The position numbers and the translations under genes were made by a program. Shown here in pieces: positions 1 to 7,805 of a stretch of 50,646 bases of DNA. The notes under the pieces are model-generated. The model did not search any database and had not been told where the DNA came from. It saw only the letters and a list, made by a program, of their open reading frames with translations. Each line of letters opens with the position of its first letter. The first letter of the stretch is position 1. This DNA is from Polyangiaceae bacterium (lineage in GTDB: Bacteria > Myxococcota_A > Polyangia > Polyangiales > Polyangiaceae): the NCBI GenBank assembly GCA_025453595.1, contig JALOQB010000002.1:1-50646 (forward strand), written 5' to 3'.

Positions 1-74
1 CCGAGCTCCCTCCCGCGTCCCCCTCCAACCTCCCCACCACCAGCGGTGAGGTCGTTGGCTCCCTCAAGAATTCG

Positions 75-797
75 TTAGCTCACCCCCAGCAGCACCGCCC
101 CGCCCCACCGCTCCCCCCCTGCGCGCATCGCCTCCAGCAGGGCCGCTACCCCTGGCCCTGCTGCCCCTCGCCCGAGCCGCCGCACCAGCAGCTCCGTGCC
201 CACCGGGCGCTCCGGGCCTTCGAGCAACAGCGCCACCCGGTCCCCGGGTTCCAGCGCCCAGCACACGCGCTCCACGGCCCCCTCGGGCCCCTGAGGCCCC
301 AGGTGACGCACGCAGACCGCGGGGATGTTCACCGGCCCTCCGGGAAGCCCTCCCTGCGCCTCCAGCAGCGCACGGAGCGTGTGGGGCCGGGTCTCGGCGG
401 CGACGATGCCCCCGCGGAGCAGCACCGCGCGCGCAGCGCCGAGCCACGCAAGCTGCGCATGACGAGCGGAGACGTGGGCGATCAGCAGGGTGGCTCCGGG
501 GGCGCACAGCTCGTCGTCTCCCCCCGCCGAGCTCTGGTACGCAGCAAGCGCCCTGGCAGCGCCCTGGAGCGCTCGATCAAGGCCCTCCAGCGCTGGATCT
601 CGCTGGCGCACCAGGGACCCGAGCAACGCCTCCAGCACCAGGCGGCTGACGCGAGCGCAGCCGATGTCCCAGCCGGTCTCCGAGCCGTTGACCACGGCGG
701 CCAGCGCCGAGCCATCGGGCAGCCAGCGCAGCGCGTGCTGGGCGCCCTGGACCCCGGGCTCCTCGCCGACGGAGGCGCCGAGGCCCCAGGGCCTCAT
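75..797 (-). CDS. PP2C-like protein with degenerate active site
   Basis: The 240-residue protein has the outline of a PP2C (PPM) serine/threonine phosphatase. The strand-turn-strand WLGAARAVLLRGG (about residue 115) matches the family's hxGDSRxYLLRxG element, but Asp-Ser is replaced by Ala-Ala. The N-terminal metal-binding DGMGGH element appears as NGSETG, so metal ligands are missing and catalysis is doubtful. No signal peptide or membrane segment is visible. The start ATG overlaps the stop of the upstream gene (ATGA), so the two are probably translationally coupled. It may act as a pseudophosphatase or regulatory partner of the membrane propeller protein. The family call rests on pattern similarity only. 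Confidence 0.6.
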   Translation of the reverse strand: MRPWGLGASVGEEPGVQGAQHALRWLPDGSALAAVVNGSETGWDIGCARVSRLVLEALLGSLVRQRDPALEGLDRALQGAARALAAYQSSAGGDDELCAPGATLLIAHVSARHAQLAWLGAARAVLLRGGIVAAETRPHTLRALLEAQGGLPGGPVNIPAVCVRHLGPQGPEGAVERVCWALEPGDRVALLLEGPERPVGTELLVRRLGRGAAGPGVAALLEAMRAGGERWGGAVLLGVS

Positions 798-1924
798 GGG
801 CAGCGGTAGCTCTCGAAGGACATCCCCGCCTCGGTGCGATGCGCGAAGACGATGGTGCCGTCGTCGGTGAGGGTGATCTCCTTGAGCGACTCCTCCGGGC
901 TCTCGTTGGTCGGGATCAGCACCGAACCGAGGGGCTCGCCGCGGGTGGGCTCCAGGCAGGTCACCACGGTGGGGGTGGCGGATCCCTGATCCAGGGTCAC
1001 CCCGAGGTAAATGATGCCTTTCTTGTCCGAATCCAGCGCCGCGATGGAGAGCAGCATCCCCGGGAAGCTGAGCTGCCTCGTGAAGCGCGCCTCCATCTGC
1101 ACCCGATCCACCGCGGCCACAAAGACCCGCCCCTGATCCCGGTCCACAATCCCTGCGGACAGGTACAGCTTGCCGTCCCGGCTGGGGCGCCCTGGCAATT
1201 CTTCCGGCGAAGAGAGCGGTTCCCCGCGGATCGTCCCCACCCGGAACAGCGCCCCGTGCTCCTTCTCGACCAGGACATCATCGCCGTCGACAAAGACCCC
1301 GGTGACCGCCCCCGGCTCCGGGAACCGCTCCTCGTCCAGCGGGAACGACGCCAGCCGCTTCCCGTCCTTGAACACCGCCACCTCCTTGTGCACCAGCCGA
1401 TCGAGCACCGCCACCGAACCATCGGCCCCCACCGCCAGATCCGCCGCCTCCAGCCCGTCCATCCGGAACACCTCCTGCGCCTTCCCGTCCTTCCCCCAGC
1501 GCGTGACCCGGTTGTTGACCTGATCCAGGACGTAAAATTGTTCTCCCAGCGCAACGAGGCTCATCGGCCCCTCCGCGTTGGCCTCTTCCGGGAGCACATG
1601 TCCGACCCGGTCTGCTGATCCCCCACCCCATGGTGCAAGCGCAATTCGGTGAGACACACCTACAGAGGCGGAGGGTGCAGGCAAGGAGACCACCTTGGCC
1701 GAGGGCACAGGCCCCTCCGTGGGGGTCATGCGAGCCGCCCGAGAGGGCCTGGAAGAGGGCGTTTGTGGGGTATTTTTGGCTGGCTTGCCTGTAGAGAAAA
1801 ACCCTATACCAGCCAGGAGCGCAAGGACCGGGAGAAGCAACAAAAACGCGAGGTTCTTGTGACGCGGCGCGCGATCGGCGGGAGGAGTGGGTGGCACGGT
1901 CCTGGCTTGTACAGCAAGAACCAT
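794..1924 (-). CDS. Membrane-anchored NHL/six-bladed beta-propeller-like protein
   Basis: A short basic N-terminus is followed by one strongly hydrophobic segment (LAFLLLLPVLALLAGIGFF, about residues 25-43), then a Pro/Ser-rich linker. The extracytoplasmic domain has NHL-like blades, for example FYVLDQVNNRVTRWGKDGK and VAVLDRLVHKEVAVFKDGK. Such folds usually bind protein or carbohydrate, and no catalytic residues are evident. The start is uncertain: ATG at 1933 or 1924, or GTG at 1897, which has an AGGA five bases upstream. The ATG starts interlock with those of the divergent peptidase gene. The stop overlaps the start of the PP2C-like gene downstream. Confidence 0.65.
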   Translation of the reverse strand: MVLAVQARTVPPTPPADRAPRHKNLAFLLLLPVLALLAGIGFFSTGKPAKNTPQTPSSRPSRAARMTPTEGPVPSAKVVSLPAPSASVGVSHRIALAPWGGGSADRVGHVLPEEANAEGPMSLVALGEQFYVLDQVNNRVTRWGKDGKAQEVFRMDGLEAADLAVGADGSVAVLDRLVHKEVAVFKDGKRLASFPLDEERFPEPGAVTGVFVDGDDVLVEKEHGALFRVGTIRGEPLSSPEELPGRPSRDGKLYLSAGIVDRDQGRVFVAAVDRVQMEARFTRQLSFPGMLLSIAALDSDKKGIIYLGVTLDQGSATPTVVTCLEPTRGEPLGSVLIPTNESPEESLKEITLTDDGTIVFAHRTEAGMSFESYRCP

Positions 1925-1931
1925 GTCGATC

Positions 1932-2819
1932 ATGAAGCGTCTTTCGCAAGTCCTTGTCGGAGCAACCCTGGCCTTCGGGGTGGCGATGACGGGGGGCTGC
2001 GAGGGGTCGAGCGGGGTCGAGTCGGATGAGCTGACCGGCGCCCCGGAAGATGTGAACGGGGAAGAGCTGACGGGCTCGGTGACGGTGGGTGCGAAGGTAC
2101 GCACCACCTCCGACGTGAACCTGCGCTCGGGGCCAGGGACGGGCTTCAAGGTGCTGCGTGTGGTGCCCAAGTCCTCGCTGGTGGTGACCGTGAAGGGGAC
2201 ACCGAGCAAGAGCTTTTACCAGGTGAAGCACAACGGGCTCACCGGCTGGATCCACGGCTCGTACCTGTCGCTGGTTGACGAGGGCGACGGCGACGGCGAC
2301 GAGGGGACCACCAGCAGCAACACCGGCGGGACCCCGGCCTCCTCCACCCGCGACAACGCGATCAACCGCGCCAAGAGCGGCGTGGGCTTCTCGTACTGGT
2401 GGGGCCACGGCCGCTGGCGCCCGGAGGGCCCGACCAGCAGCACCAAGGGCTCCTGCAGCGGGAGCTGCCCGAACTGCTCCCACAAGGGCAGCTACGGTGC
2501 GGACTGCTCCGGCTACGTGGCCAAGGTCTGGCAGGTCCCCAGCAGCAACACCGACCTCACCGACGACCAGCACCCGTACAGCACCGCCGATTTCGTCAAG
2601 AACACCAGCCAGTGGACGATCATCAACCGGAGCTCGGTCAAGAAGGCTGACGCGATGGTCTACCGCAGCGGCGGCGCCGGTCACATCATCGTCTACAACT
2701 CCGGCGACGCCTGGGGTTCGCTCAACGCCTACGAGTGCAAGTCCTGCAGCGCGGGCTGCGTCTACAACCTCCGCACGGTCTCTTCTGCTTACAAGACCAT
2801 CCGCCGCAAGGGCTGGTGA
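1932..2819 (+). CDS. SH3b-NlpC/P60 domain lipoprotein, probable cell-wall peptidase
   Basis: A 295-residue exported protein. The signal peptide starting MKRLSQ ends at a lipobox-like MTGGC (Cys23). A bacterial SH3 domain follows (about 52-115, with VNLRSGPGTGFKVL), then an acidic/Ser-rich linker and an NlpC/P60-like domain. The likely nucleophile is Cys192 in GADCSGY and the likely base His251 in GAGHIIVY. The family cleaves gamma-D-Glu-diaminopimelate or related peptide bonds in peptidoglycan. Two extra Cys clusters (residues 175-182 and near the C-terminus) suggest disulfides. ATG at 1923 is an alternative start. The gene is divergent from the propeller gene with almost no space between them. 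Confidence 0.8.
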   Translation: MKRLSQVLVGATLAFGVAMTGGCEGSSGVESDELTGAPEDVNGEELTGSVTVGAKVRTTSDVNLRSGPGTGFKVLRVVPKSSLVVTVKGTPSKSFYQVKHNGLTGWIHGSYLSLVDEGDGDGDEGTTSSNTGGTPASSTRDNAINRAKSGVGFSYWWGHGRWRPEGPTSSTKGSCSGSCPNCSHKGSYGADCSGYVAKVWQVPSSNTDLTDDQHPYSTADFVKNTSQWTIINRSSVKKADAMVYRSGGAGHIIVYNSGDAWGSLNAYECKSCSAGCVYNLRTVSSAYKTIRRKGW

Positions 2820-2898
2820 GCCCCCCGCGCAGGCTGGCTACCACCCCCGGAGCATCTCGCGGTAGAGAGGCGTCCCCTCGCCTCCCCCCGCTGCCCCC

Positions 2899-4050
2899 GT
2901 GAGATCCCTCCGAACCGCCTCCCTGCTGCTGCTCACGGCCTGCTGCGAGCGCCCCGCGCACGACGATCCGCCCCCTCCCTCGGCGATCTCCGTGTCGGGC
3001 AACGGCTCCACCCAGGCCTCCCCTCCCCTGCCCTCCGGCGCCCCCCGGGCCTCGGCCTCCGCGCGCCCTCCGGCCTCCGCGGTGGCCTCCCAGGCGGCTT
3101 CTGCGCCTGCCCTCAGCGCCCCGCCGCTCCCCTCTGCCGACGGTCGCCCCCTGCACCTCGAGACCCAGGAAGACCTCCTGGCCTTGATGCCCATTCGCAC
3201 TTACTCCGAGAAGGAGATCAAGCGGAAGGGCGACCCCCTCGAGTTCCTCAAGAAGAACGTCGGCCCTGGCAGCCCGGCCCGCATGAACCAGGGCAACAAG
3301 GAGATCGCCAGCCATGTCATCTCCCGCGAGCAGTGCCTCCAGGGCCTCCAGGGCGTCGTGCTGCAGACCGACGAGCAGAAGCAGACCTGCGGCGCCGACT
3401 ACATGGTCCCGGTCTACAAGAAGGGGGACGCCTCCAAGGCCCGCTTCTGCATCGATATCTTCGAGTTCCCCAACCGCCCCTGCGAGCTCCCCTTTGTCTG
3501 GGCCGGGCCCACGCAGGCACGCATCTACTGCGAGATGCAGGGCAAGCGCCTCTGCGCCCAGGAAGAGTGGGTCCAGGCCTGCAAGGGCGACCCGGAGGGC
3601 AAGGAAGACTGGCTCTACGCCTACGGCAACGAGCTCGATCTCTCCGCCTGCAACACCAACAAACCCGCCCGCACTTACGGCGACCCCCTCTGCGATCCAG
3701 ACACGGTCAGCTCGACCTGGAAGACCTGCCACAGCAACACCGAGCCCGCAGGCTCCTTCCCCCGCTGCCGCTCTCGCTTCGGGGTCTTTGACCTCCACGG
3801 CAACGTCGCCGAGGCCATGGTCCGCTTTGATCCGGAAGAGAACGGCCTCGTGAGCCAGCTCAAGGGAAGCGCGTTCTTCTACGTGGACGTCGCTCGCAAG
3901 CACAACGAACGCCAGAAAGAAGGCGCCCGGGAGACCTACCCGGATCACTGCGCCCACGACCCCCGCTGGCACGTCGAGCCCATGGCCACCGCCTGGCACG
4001 TCAACTACCACCTCGGCTTTCGCTGCTGCAAAACCATCAAACCCCGGTGA
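2899..4050 (+). CDS. FGE-sulfatase (SUMF1) fold lipoprotein
   Basis: GTG start; the signal peptide ends LLLLTACCE, a plausible lipobox. A Pro/Ala/Ser-rich linker runs to about residue 80. The C-terminal half has the hallmarks of the formylglycine-generating-enzyme-like fold: FCIDIFEFPNRPC, RLCAQEEWVQACKG, YAYGN, FGVFDLHGNVAEAMV and a terminal GFRCCK. The usual RGGSW segment is replaced by LKGSAFFYVD. The catalytic Cys pair of true FGEs cannot be identified, so a binding or structural role is more likely than sulfatase activation. The gene stands 79 bases after the peptidase gene and just before the tandem repeat array. Confidence 0.75.
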   Translation: MRSLRTASLLLLTACCERPAHDDPPPPSAISVSGNGSTQASPPLPSGAPRASASARPPASAVASQAASAPALSAPPLPSADGRPLHLETQEDLLALMPIRTYSEKEIKRKGDPLEFLKKNVGPGSPARMNQGNKEIASHVISREQCLQGLQGVVLQTDEQKQTCGADYMVPVYKKGDASKARFCIDIFEFPNRPCELPFVWAGPTQARIYCEMQGKRLCAQEEWVQACKGDPEGKEDWLYAYGNELDLSACNTNKPARTYGDPLCDPDTVSSTWKTCHSNTEPAGSFPRCRSRFGVFDLHGNVAEAMVRFDPEENGLVSQLKGSAFFYVDVARKHNERQKEGARETYPDHCAHDPRWHVEPMATAWHVNYHLGFRCCKTIKPR

Positions 4051-4079
4051 CCCCCCGGGCTCCGGCCCGCATCACGCAG

Positions 4080-4194
4080 CCGACCCTCCCCTGCAGCCGC
4101 AGCCGACCCTCCCCTGCAGCCGCAGCCGCCCCTCCCCTGCAGCCGCAGCCGACCCTCTCCTGCAGCCGCAGCCGACCCTCTCCTGCAGCCGCAG
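4080..4194. repeat. Five tandem 23-bp repeats
   Basis: Five head-to-tail 23-bp units start at 4080, 4103, 4126, 4149 and 4172. Each has the form CCGaCCCTCyCCTG followed by CAGCCGCAG, and units differ at one or two positions. The last nine bases of each unit are the same CAG-CCG-CAG that forms the adjoining hexamer array, so the hexamer array probably grew from the end of this repeat. The block lies between convergent genes and no gene covers it. Confidence 0.95.
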
Positions 4195-4368
<174 letters not shown>

Positions 4369-4688
4369 CCGATTCACGCAAGGTCCATGATGGATTCAAC
4401 ATGAACAGGATGTATCCATCATCCATCCTGGAACGCTGGTTCATCATGGTGCTCCCATCAATCCAGAGGCGGGTCAAAAGAGCACCAGCCCCCCTGGGAG
4501 CAGCGCCCCGGCAGAAAAAAAGGGAAGATCCGACAGGGGATCAACAAGGACCCACCCCCCCCTCCCGGGCAGAGAACACCGGGGGTGCGGGGGCGCTGGA
4601 GTGCGCGAGCCCTGTGCCTGTGGTTTCGGGCGCTTATGGAAGTGCCTCGGGCGGGCCTCCTGCCCGTCGGGGGCGCCTGGCTTTGTGG
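4369..4688. other. Intergenic region after the repeat array
   Basis: No gene found. The 5' part (4380-4470) is AT-richer than its surroundings and contains repeated CATC/GATG words, including AGGATG and CATCCT as inverted arms around 4407-4429. At about 4527-4542 a short GATCC...GGATC hairpin is followed on the minus strand by a T-rich run, which could be a weak terminator for the TerB-like operon. Nothing else is recognisable. Confidence 0.5.
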
Positions 4689-5171
4689 CTAGCGGTTCTC
4701 GGAGCGGAGACGCTGGGCTTCCTGGAGGCGCTCGGCGATGACGGAGCGGAGGCGCGCCAGGTCGTAGCGGAGGGGGCGGTCGCCGTCGGGCAGGGAGGCG
4801 ATCTCGAGGGCGATGGCGTCGGCGTGGGCGCGGGGTTTTTCCGGGAGCTTGAGCAGCTCGCCGAGGCGATCGAGGGCGGCGAGTTCGCCCTCCGTGGTCT
4901 TGCCGTCGAGGCGCGCCACCCAGCTGGCCACGGCGTAGACGAAGAGCCGGTCCTCCTTGCTCATCGCGCTGCGGTCGAGGGTGGCCACCATGTCGATGGG
5001 CTTGCTGGTGGCGGTCTCGATCTCCTCGATGGCGTCGAGGGGCAGGCCCTCGTCGATGGCGGTGCGGACGATGGCGTCGGCCTCGTCCGGGTCCAGGTTT
5101 CCGTCGGCCCAGCCGATGGCCGCGAGGGCCAGGAAGACATCGCGCCCGAGGCGCGGGTTCAGGTCGCTCAT
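4689..5171 (-). CDS. TerB-like (tellurite resistance/DUF533-type) helical protein
   Basis: A 160-residue, all-helical cytoplasmic protein with the TerB signature: FLALAAIGWADGNLDPDEA near the N-terminus and a second acidic repeat, LFVYAVASWVARLDGKTTEG, around residue 80. TerB-like domains bind metal through acidic residues and often serve as membrane-associated stress or regulatory modules. The gene begins 15 bases after the stop of the cytochrome-like lipoprotein gene and is probably co-transcribed with it. No direct evidence links it to tellurite. Confidence 0.75.
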   Translation of the reverse strand: MSDLNPRLGRDVFLALAAIGWADGNLDPDEADAIVRTAIDEGLPLDAIEEIETATSKPIDMVATLDRSAMSKEDRLFVYAVASWVARLDGKTTEGELAALDRLGELLKLPEKPRAHADAIALEIASLPDGDRPLRYDLARLRSVIAERLQEAQRLRSENR

Positions 5172-5186
5172 CCTGCTGTTGTACCG

Positions 5187-6509
5187 CTATTCGAGGGGAG
5201 CCCCCTGCTCGATCCACTGGCGCACGCGCTCGATTTCCTTGGCGCTGAGCTGACCCAGGCCCTTGGGCATGAGCGCGGTGCCCGGAGCCCGGTCGTTGCA
5301 GTCCGGGTCGATCTTGCAGAAGAAGTAGCTGGCCGCGGGGTCCTTGGGGGTCAACAGAGGGGCGCCGGGGGCCTGCTTGGAGGTCTGGGTGAGCAGCTTG
5401 GCGAAGCCGCTGGCGGAGGACAGGTCGAGGCCCACGCTCTGGGTGGTCGAGTCGTGGCAGGCCGGGATGGCGCACTTGTTCCGGGAGATGCCGGCGACGG
5501 CCTCGAAGCCCTGGGTGATGTCCAGATCGGGCTCGCAGGAGGCGAAATCGATGGGGGCATCCGGGTCGAGCGGGGCGGCGGGGTCGAGGCCTCGGATCCA
5601 GCAGAAGGTGGCGCGCACGGCCTCCGGGGGCCAGGCGGCGCTGGCCACCAGGGGCATGCGGGTGCCGAGCTTGTCGCTCAGCAGGCGCTGGTACAGGTAG
5701 CTGCGGGCCGGGTCGCCCGGCAGCACCTGACGCCAGCCCAGGGCGGCGCCCAGCACGCCGTCGCCGTTGGGATCCGCCTCGAGCACGGCGCCCGGGGGGC
5801 GAGGCCAGTCGCGCACGTCCCAGGCGTCGGCAAAGGCCCCCGGGAGGCCAGCGAGGTCGAGGAGCCAGGCGCCCCCCTGGAAAGGCGTCAACTCGGCCCC
5901 CAGCAGCGAGCGCACGGAGCCGTCGGAGAGGCGCACCGACAGGGCCCCCTTGCCCGGCTCGCCATCGAGGAAAACAGCGACCTTGGAGGGCACCTCGGGC
6001 TCTGCCGGGGGCACCACCGCGGCCAGGATCACCCGCTCCGTGCCGTCCTCGAAGAGCAGCCGATCGCCGGGGGGTTCGCACTCGTTCGAGACGATCTCCG
6101 GGTGCCCGGCGCCGGTCTGGCAAGGGGCCCCGATCTGGGCGGCGAGGGCCTCGAAGGAGGACAGGTCCGGGCGCGCTTGCCCTGCCCCGTGGCAGGGGCC
6201 CGCCGCGCAGGCCGGTCCGATCGCCTTGTCAAAGAGCGCGCGGGGGGTGGGGAACAACAGCTGCGCCGGTTCGCCCCCGCCGCTCCCGGCTGCTCCGCTG
6301 GCGCCCCCGCTGCCCGCTGCGTCGCCCCCGCCGCCAGCGCTCCCGCTGGAGCCGCCTTGCCCGCCTGCCCCCCCGGGCCCCATACCCCCCGAGCCCGCGC
6401 TGGTCCCCTGCCCTGCAGAGCCCCCCAGCCGCGGAACATCGGTTTCATCGTCCGCACAACCAACCAACCCGAGCGCGACCACGGCGCAGAACCAGGAACC
6501 CAAGCGCAT
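5187..6509 (-). CDS. Cytochrome c-like lipoprotein with two CX4CH motifs
   Basis: The start is placed at MRLGSWF because it gives a clean lipoprotein signal (VVALGLVGC, Cys18). A Gly/Ser linker runs from about 28 to 80. Two haem-type motifs follow: Cys101-AAGP-Cys106-His107 and Cys346-AIPA-Cys351-His352. Each is followed at a distance by a candidate distal Met (GTRMP, ALMPKG). The C-terminal RVRQWIEQGAP is typical of planctomycete/myxobacterial cytochrome-like domains. The spacing is CX4CH rather than CX2CH, so haem attachment is inferred, not certain. A role in extracytoplasmic electron transfer is likely. Extra Cys residues elsewhere may form disulfides. Confidence 0.65.
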   Translation of the reverse strand: MRLGSWFCAVVALGLVGCADDETDVPRLGGSAGQGTSAGSGGMGPGGAGGQGGSSGSAGGGGDAAGSGGASGAAGSGGGEPAQLLFPTPRALFDKAIGPACAAGPCHGAGQARPDLSSFEALAAQIGAPCQTGAGHPEIVSNECEPPGDRLLFEDGTERVILAAVVPPAEPEVPSKVAVFLDGEPGKGALSVRLSDGSVRSLLGAELTPFQGGAWLLDLAGLPGAFADAWDVRDWPRPPGAVLEADPNGDGVLGAALGWRQVLPGDPARSYLYQRLLSDKLGTRMPLVASAAWPPEAVRATFCWIRGLDPAAPLDPDAPIDFASCEPDLDITQGFEAVAGISRNKCAIPACHDSTTQSVGLDLSSASGFAKLLTQTSKQAPGAPLLTPKDPAASYFFCKIDPDCNDRAPGTALMPKGLGQLSAKEIERVRQWIEQGAPLE

Positions 6510-6723
6510 CGCTCCACCATGCCACCAGTCGCGGCGGGATGCCGGGGAACCTCCCACAGAAGCGTTCCCATCTCACCCGATCGCAGGCTCATTTTGAAAC
6601 ACACATCTCTGCATCTTTTCGTGAAACGTGGCATACAAAACCACACGAACACCTTGCGCGAAGGCCCCTGAACCTGGGGAATGGCGAGGTTTATTGAGCG
6701 AAATTTATTCGCAAATTTTCCAC

Positions 6724-6739
6724 TGGCGCGAGGATTGCG
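6724..6739 (+). promoter_or_regulatory. Sigma-54 (-24/-12) promoter
   Basis: TGGCGCG-AGGA-TTGCG matches the RpoN consensus TGGCACG-N4-TTGCW, with the essential GG and GC exactly ten bases apart. The start site would fall near 6750, about 98 bases before the kinase start codon. The second gene of the operon is itself a sigma-54 activator, which suggests autoregulation. Confidence 0.7.
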
Positions 6740-6753
6740 CGGCAGGTCATCTT

Positions 6754-6771
6754 TTTTACCCTCCGGTAAAA
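6754..6771 (+). promoter_or_regulatory. 7-bp inverted repeat in the leader of the kinase operon
   Basis: TTTTACC and GGTAAAA are perfect inverted arms around a CTCC spacer. The element sits immediately downstream of the predicted sigma-54 start site, in the 5' untranslated leader. It could be an operator for a dimeric regulator or an RNA hairpin. There is no T-run after it that would make it a terminator. Confidence 0.4.
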
Positions 6772-6847
6772 GAGACCCGGCTATCTCTATGTGTCGAACC
6801 GAAACACATGGCCCTGCCACTTGGCCCTGGACCAACCGAGGACAGCG

Positions 6848-7804
6848 ATGACCCAGCGAACCCAAGAAATGCTCCCGGCCTTGCTGCTGGTGGATGAGGA
6901 GGGCGTGGTGCGCCAGAGCAGCAGGGAGGCTGCGAGGTGGGTAGGAGAGGGGAGCCAGGGGAAGCTGTTGAAGGGGTTGCGCGGGGGGTCCGAGCTGGCG
7001 AGGTTGCTGGCATCGGGGGCCCGGAGCGGGCTGTGCTGGCTGGGGGAGCCGAGGCAACCGGTGCAGGTGACGGCGGAGCCGCCCGGGGTGAGCGGATGGG
7101 CGTCGCTGATCCTGGTTCCGGCGAGCCATGGCGACGACACGCGGGCGATCATCGACACGATGATGGCAGGCTTCGCGCACGAGGTAAGGAACCCGCTGGC
7201 GGCGATCCTGAGCCTGACGGAGGCGACGGCGAGCCAGCTGGAGGAGCAGGCGCCGGCGCGGGGGATGCTGGAGCGAATTCCGGGGCTGGTGAGGCGGGTG
7301 GACAAGCTGATCAAGCAGTCCCTGAGCTACAGCCGCCCGCGGGAGCCGCAGCGAGAGGCAACGGAGCTGGAGCCGCTGGTGGAGTGGGCGGTGGAGCTGG
7401 CGCAGATGAAGAAGCGGGCGGGGGTCGAGTTCCGGCAAGAGCTGACGGAGGCCCATGCGGGCGTGCTCGTGGACTCGGAGCAGATCGAGCAGGTGCTGGT
7501 GAACCTGCTGTGCAACGCCCGGGACGCGGCGCGGACGAGGGTATCGCTGGAGGGGAAGATCGTGGGAGCGCGGGTGATCCTGGAGGTGAGCGATGACGGG
7601 CCCGGGATCGACGAGCAGCACCGGGCCCGGATCTTCGAGCCGTTCTTCACGACCAAGCGCCACGGGACCGGGCTGGGGCTTCCGATCGCGTGGAACCTGG
7701 CGCGGCTCAACGGCGGCGACCTGGAGCTGGCCCGCACCTCGCCCTGGGGCTCCACGTTTCGCCTCTACCTGACGCGCGCGGAAGGGGCGACGAGGGCGGC
7801 CTGA
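6848..7804 (+). CDS. Cytoplasmic NtrB-like sensor histidine kinase
   Basis: A 318-residue kinase starting at MTQRTQ, preceded by a GAGGA ribosome binding site. Residues 8-95 form a small PAS-like sensor region (LLLVDEEGVVRQSS) with no membrane segment. The H-box FAHEVRNPLAAI places the phosphorylated His at 111. N-box VNLLCNARDAA, G1 DDGPGID, F-box FEPFFTTK and G2 GTGLGLPI are all intact. The signal is therefore sensed in the cytoplasm. The stop is followed one base later by the GTG of the response regulator gene, giving a standard two-component pair under the sigma-54 promoter upstream. Confidence 0.93.
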   Translation: MTQRTQEMLPALLLVDEEGVVRQSSREAARWVGEGSQGKLLKGLRGGSELARLLASGARSGLCWLGEPRQPVQVTAEPPGVSGWASLILVPASHGDDTRAIIDTMMAGFAHEVRNPLAAILSLTEATASQLEEQAPARGMLERIPGLVRRVDKLIKQSLSYSRPREPQREATELEPLVEWAVELAQMKKRAGVEFRQELTEAHAGVLVDSEQIEQVLVNLLCNARDAARTRVSLEGKIVGARVILEVSDDGPGIDEQHRARIFEPFFTTKRHGTGLGLPIAWNLARLNGGDLELARTSPWGSTFRLYLTRAEGATRAA

Positions 7805-7805
7805 G

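Larger units (their letters stand above)
6510..6847. promoter_or_regulatory. Divergent AT-rich promoter region
   Basis: A 338-base gap between the minus-strand cytochrome-like gene and the plus-strand kinase gene, clearly AT-richer than the coding DNA on either side (6590-6800). It holds a sigma-54-type promoter and a hairpin, listed separately. Promoters for the leftward operon should also lie here, but no convincing -35/-10 pair was identified. No small gene is supported. Confidence 0.6.

Noticed and set aside
1..74. A possible gene end at the left edge
   Set aside because: No supported frame or recognisable motif occurs in this stretch; it is treated as intergenic.
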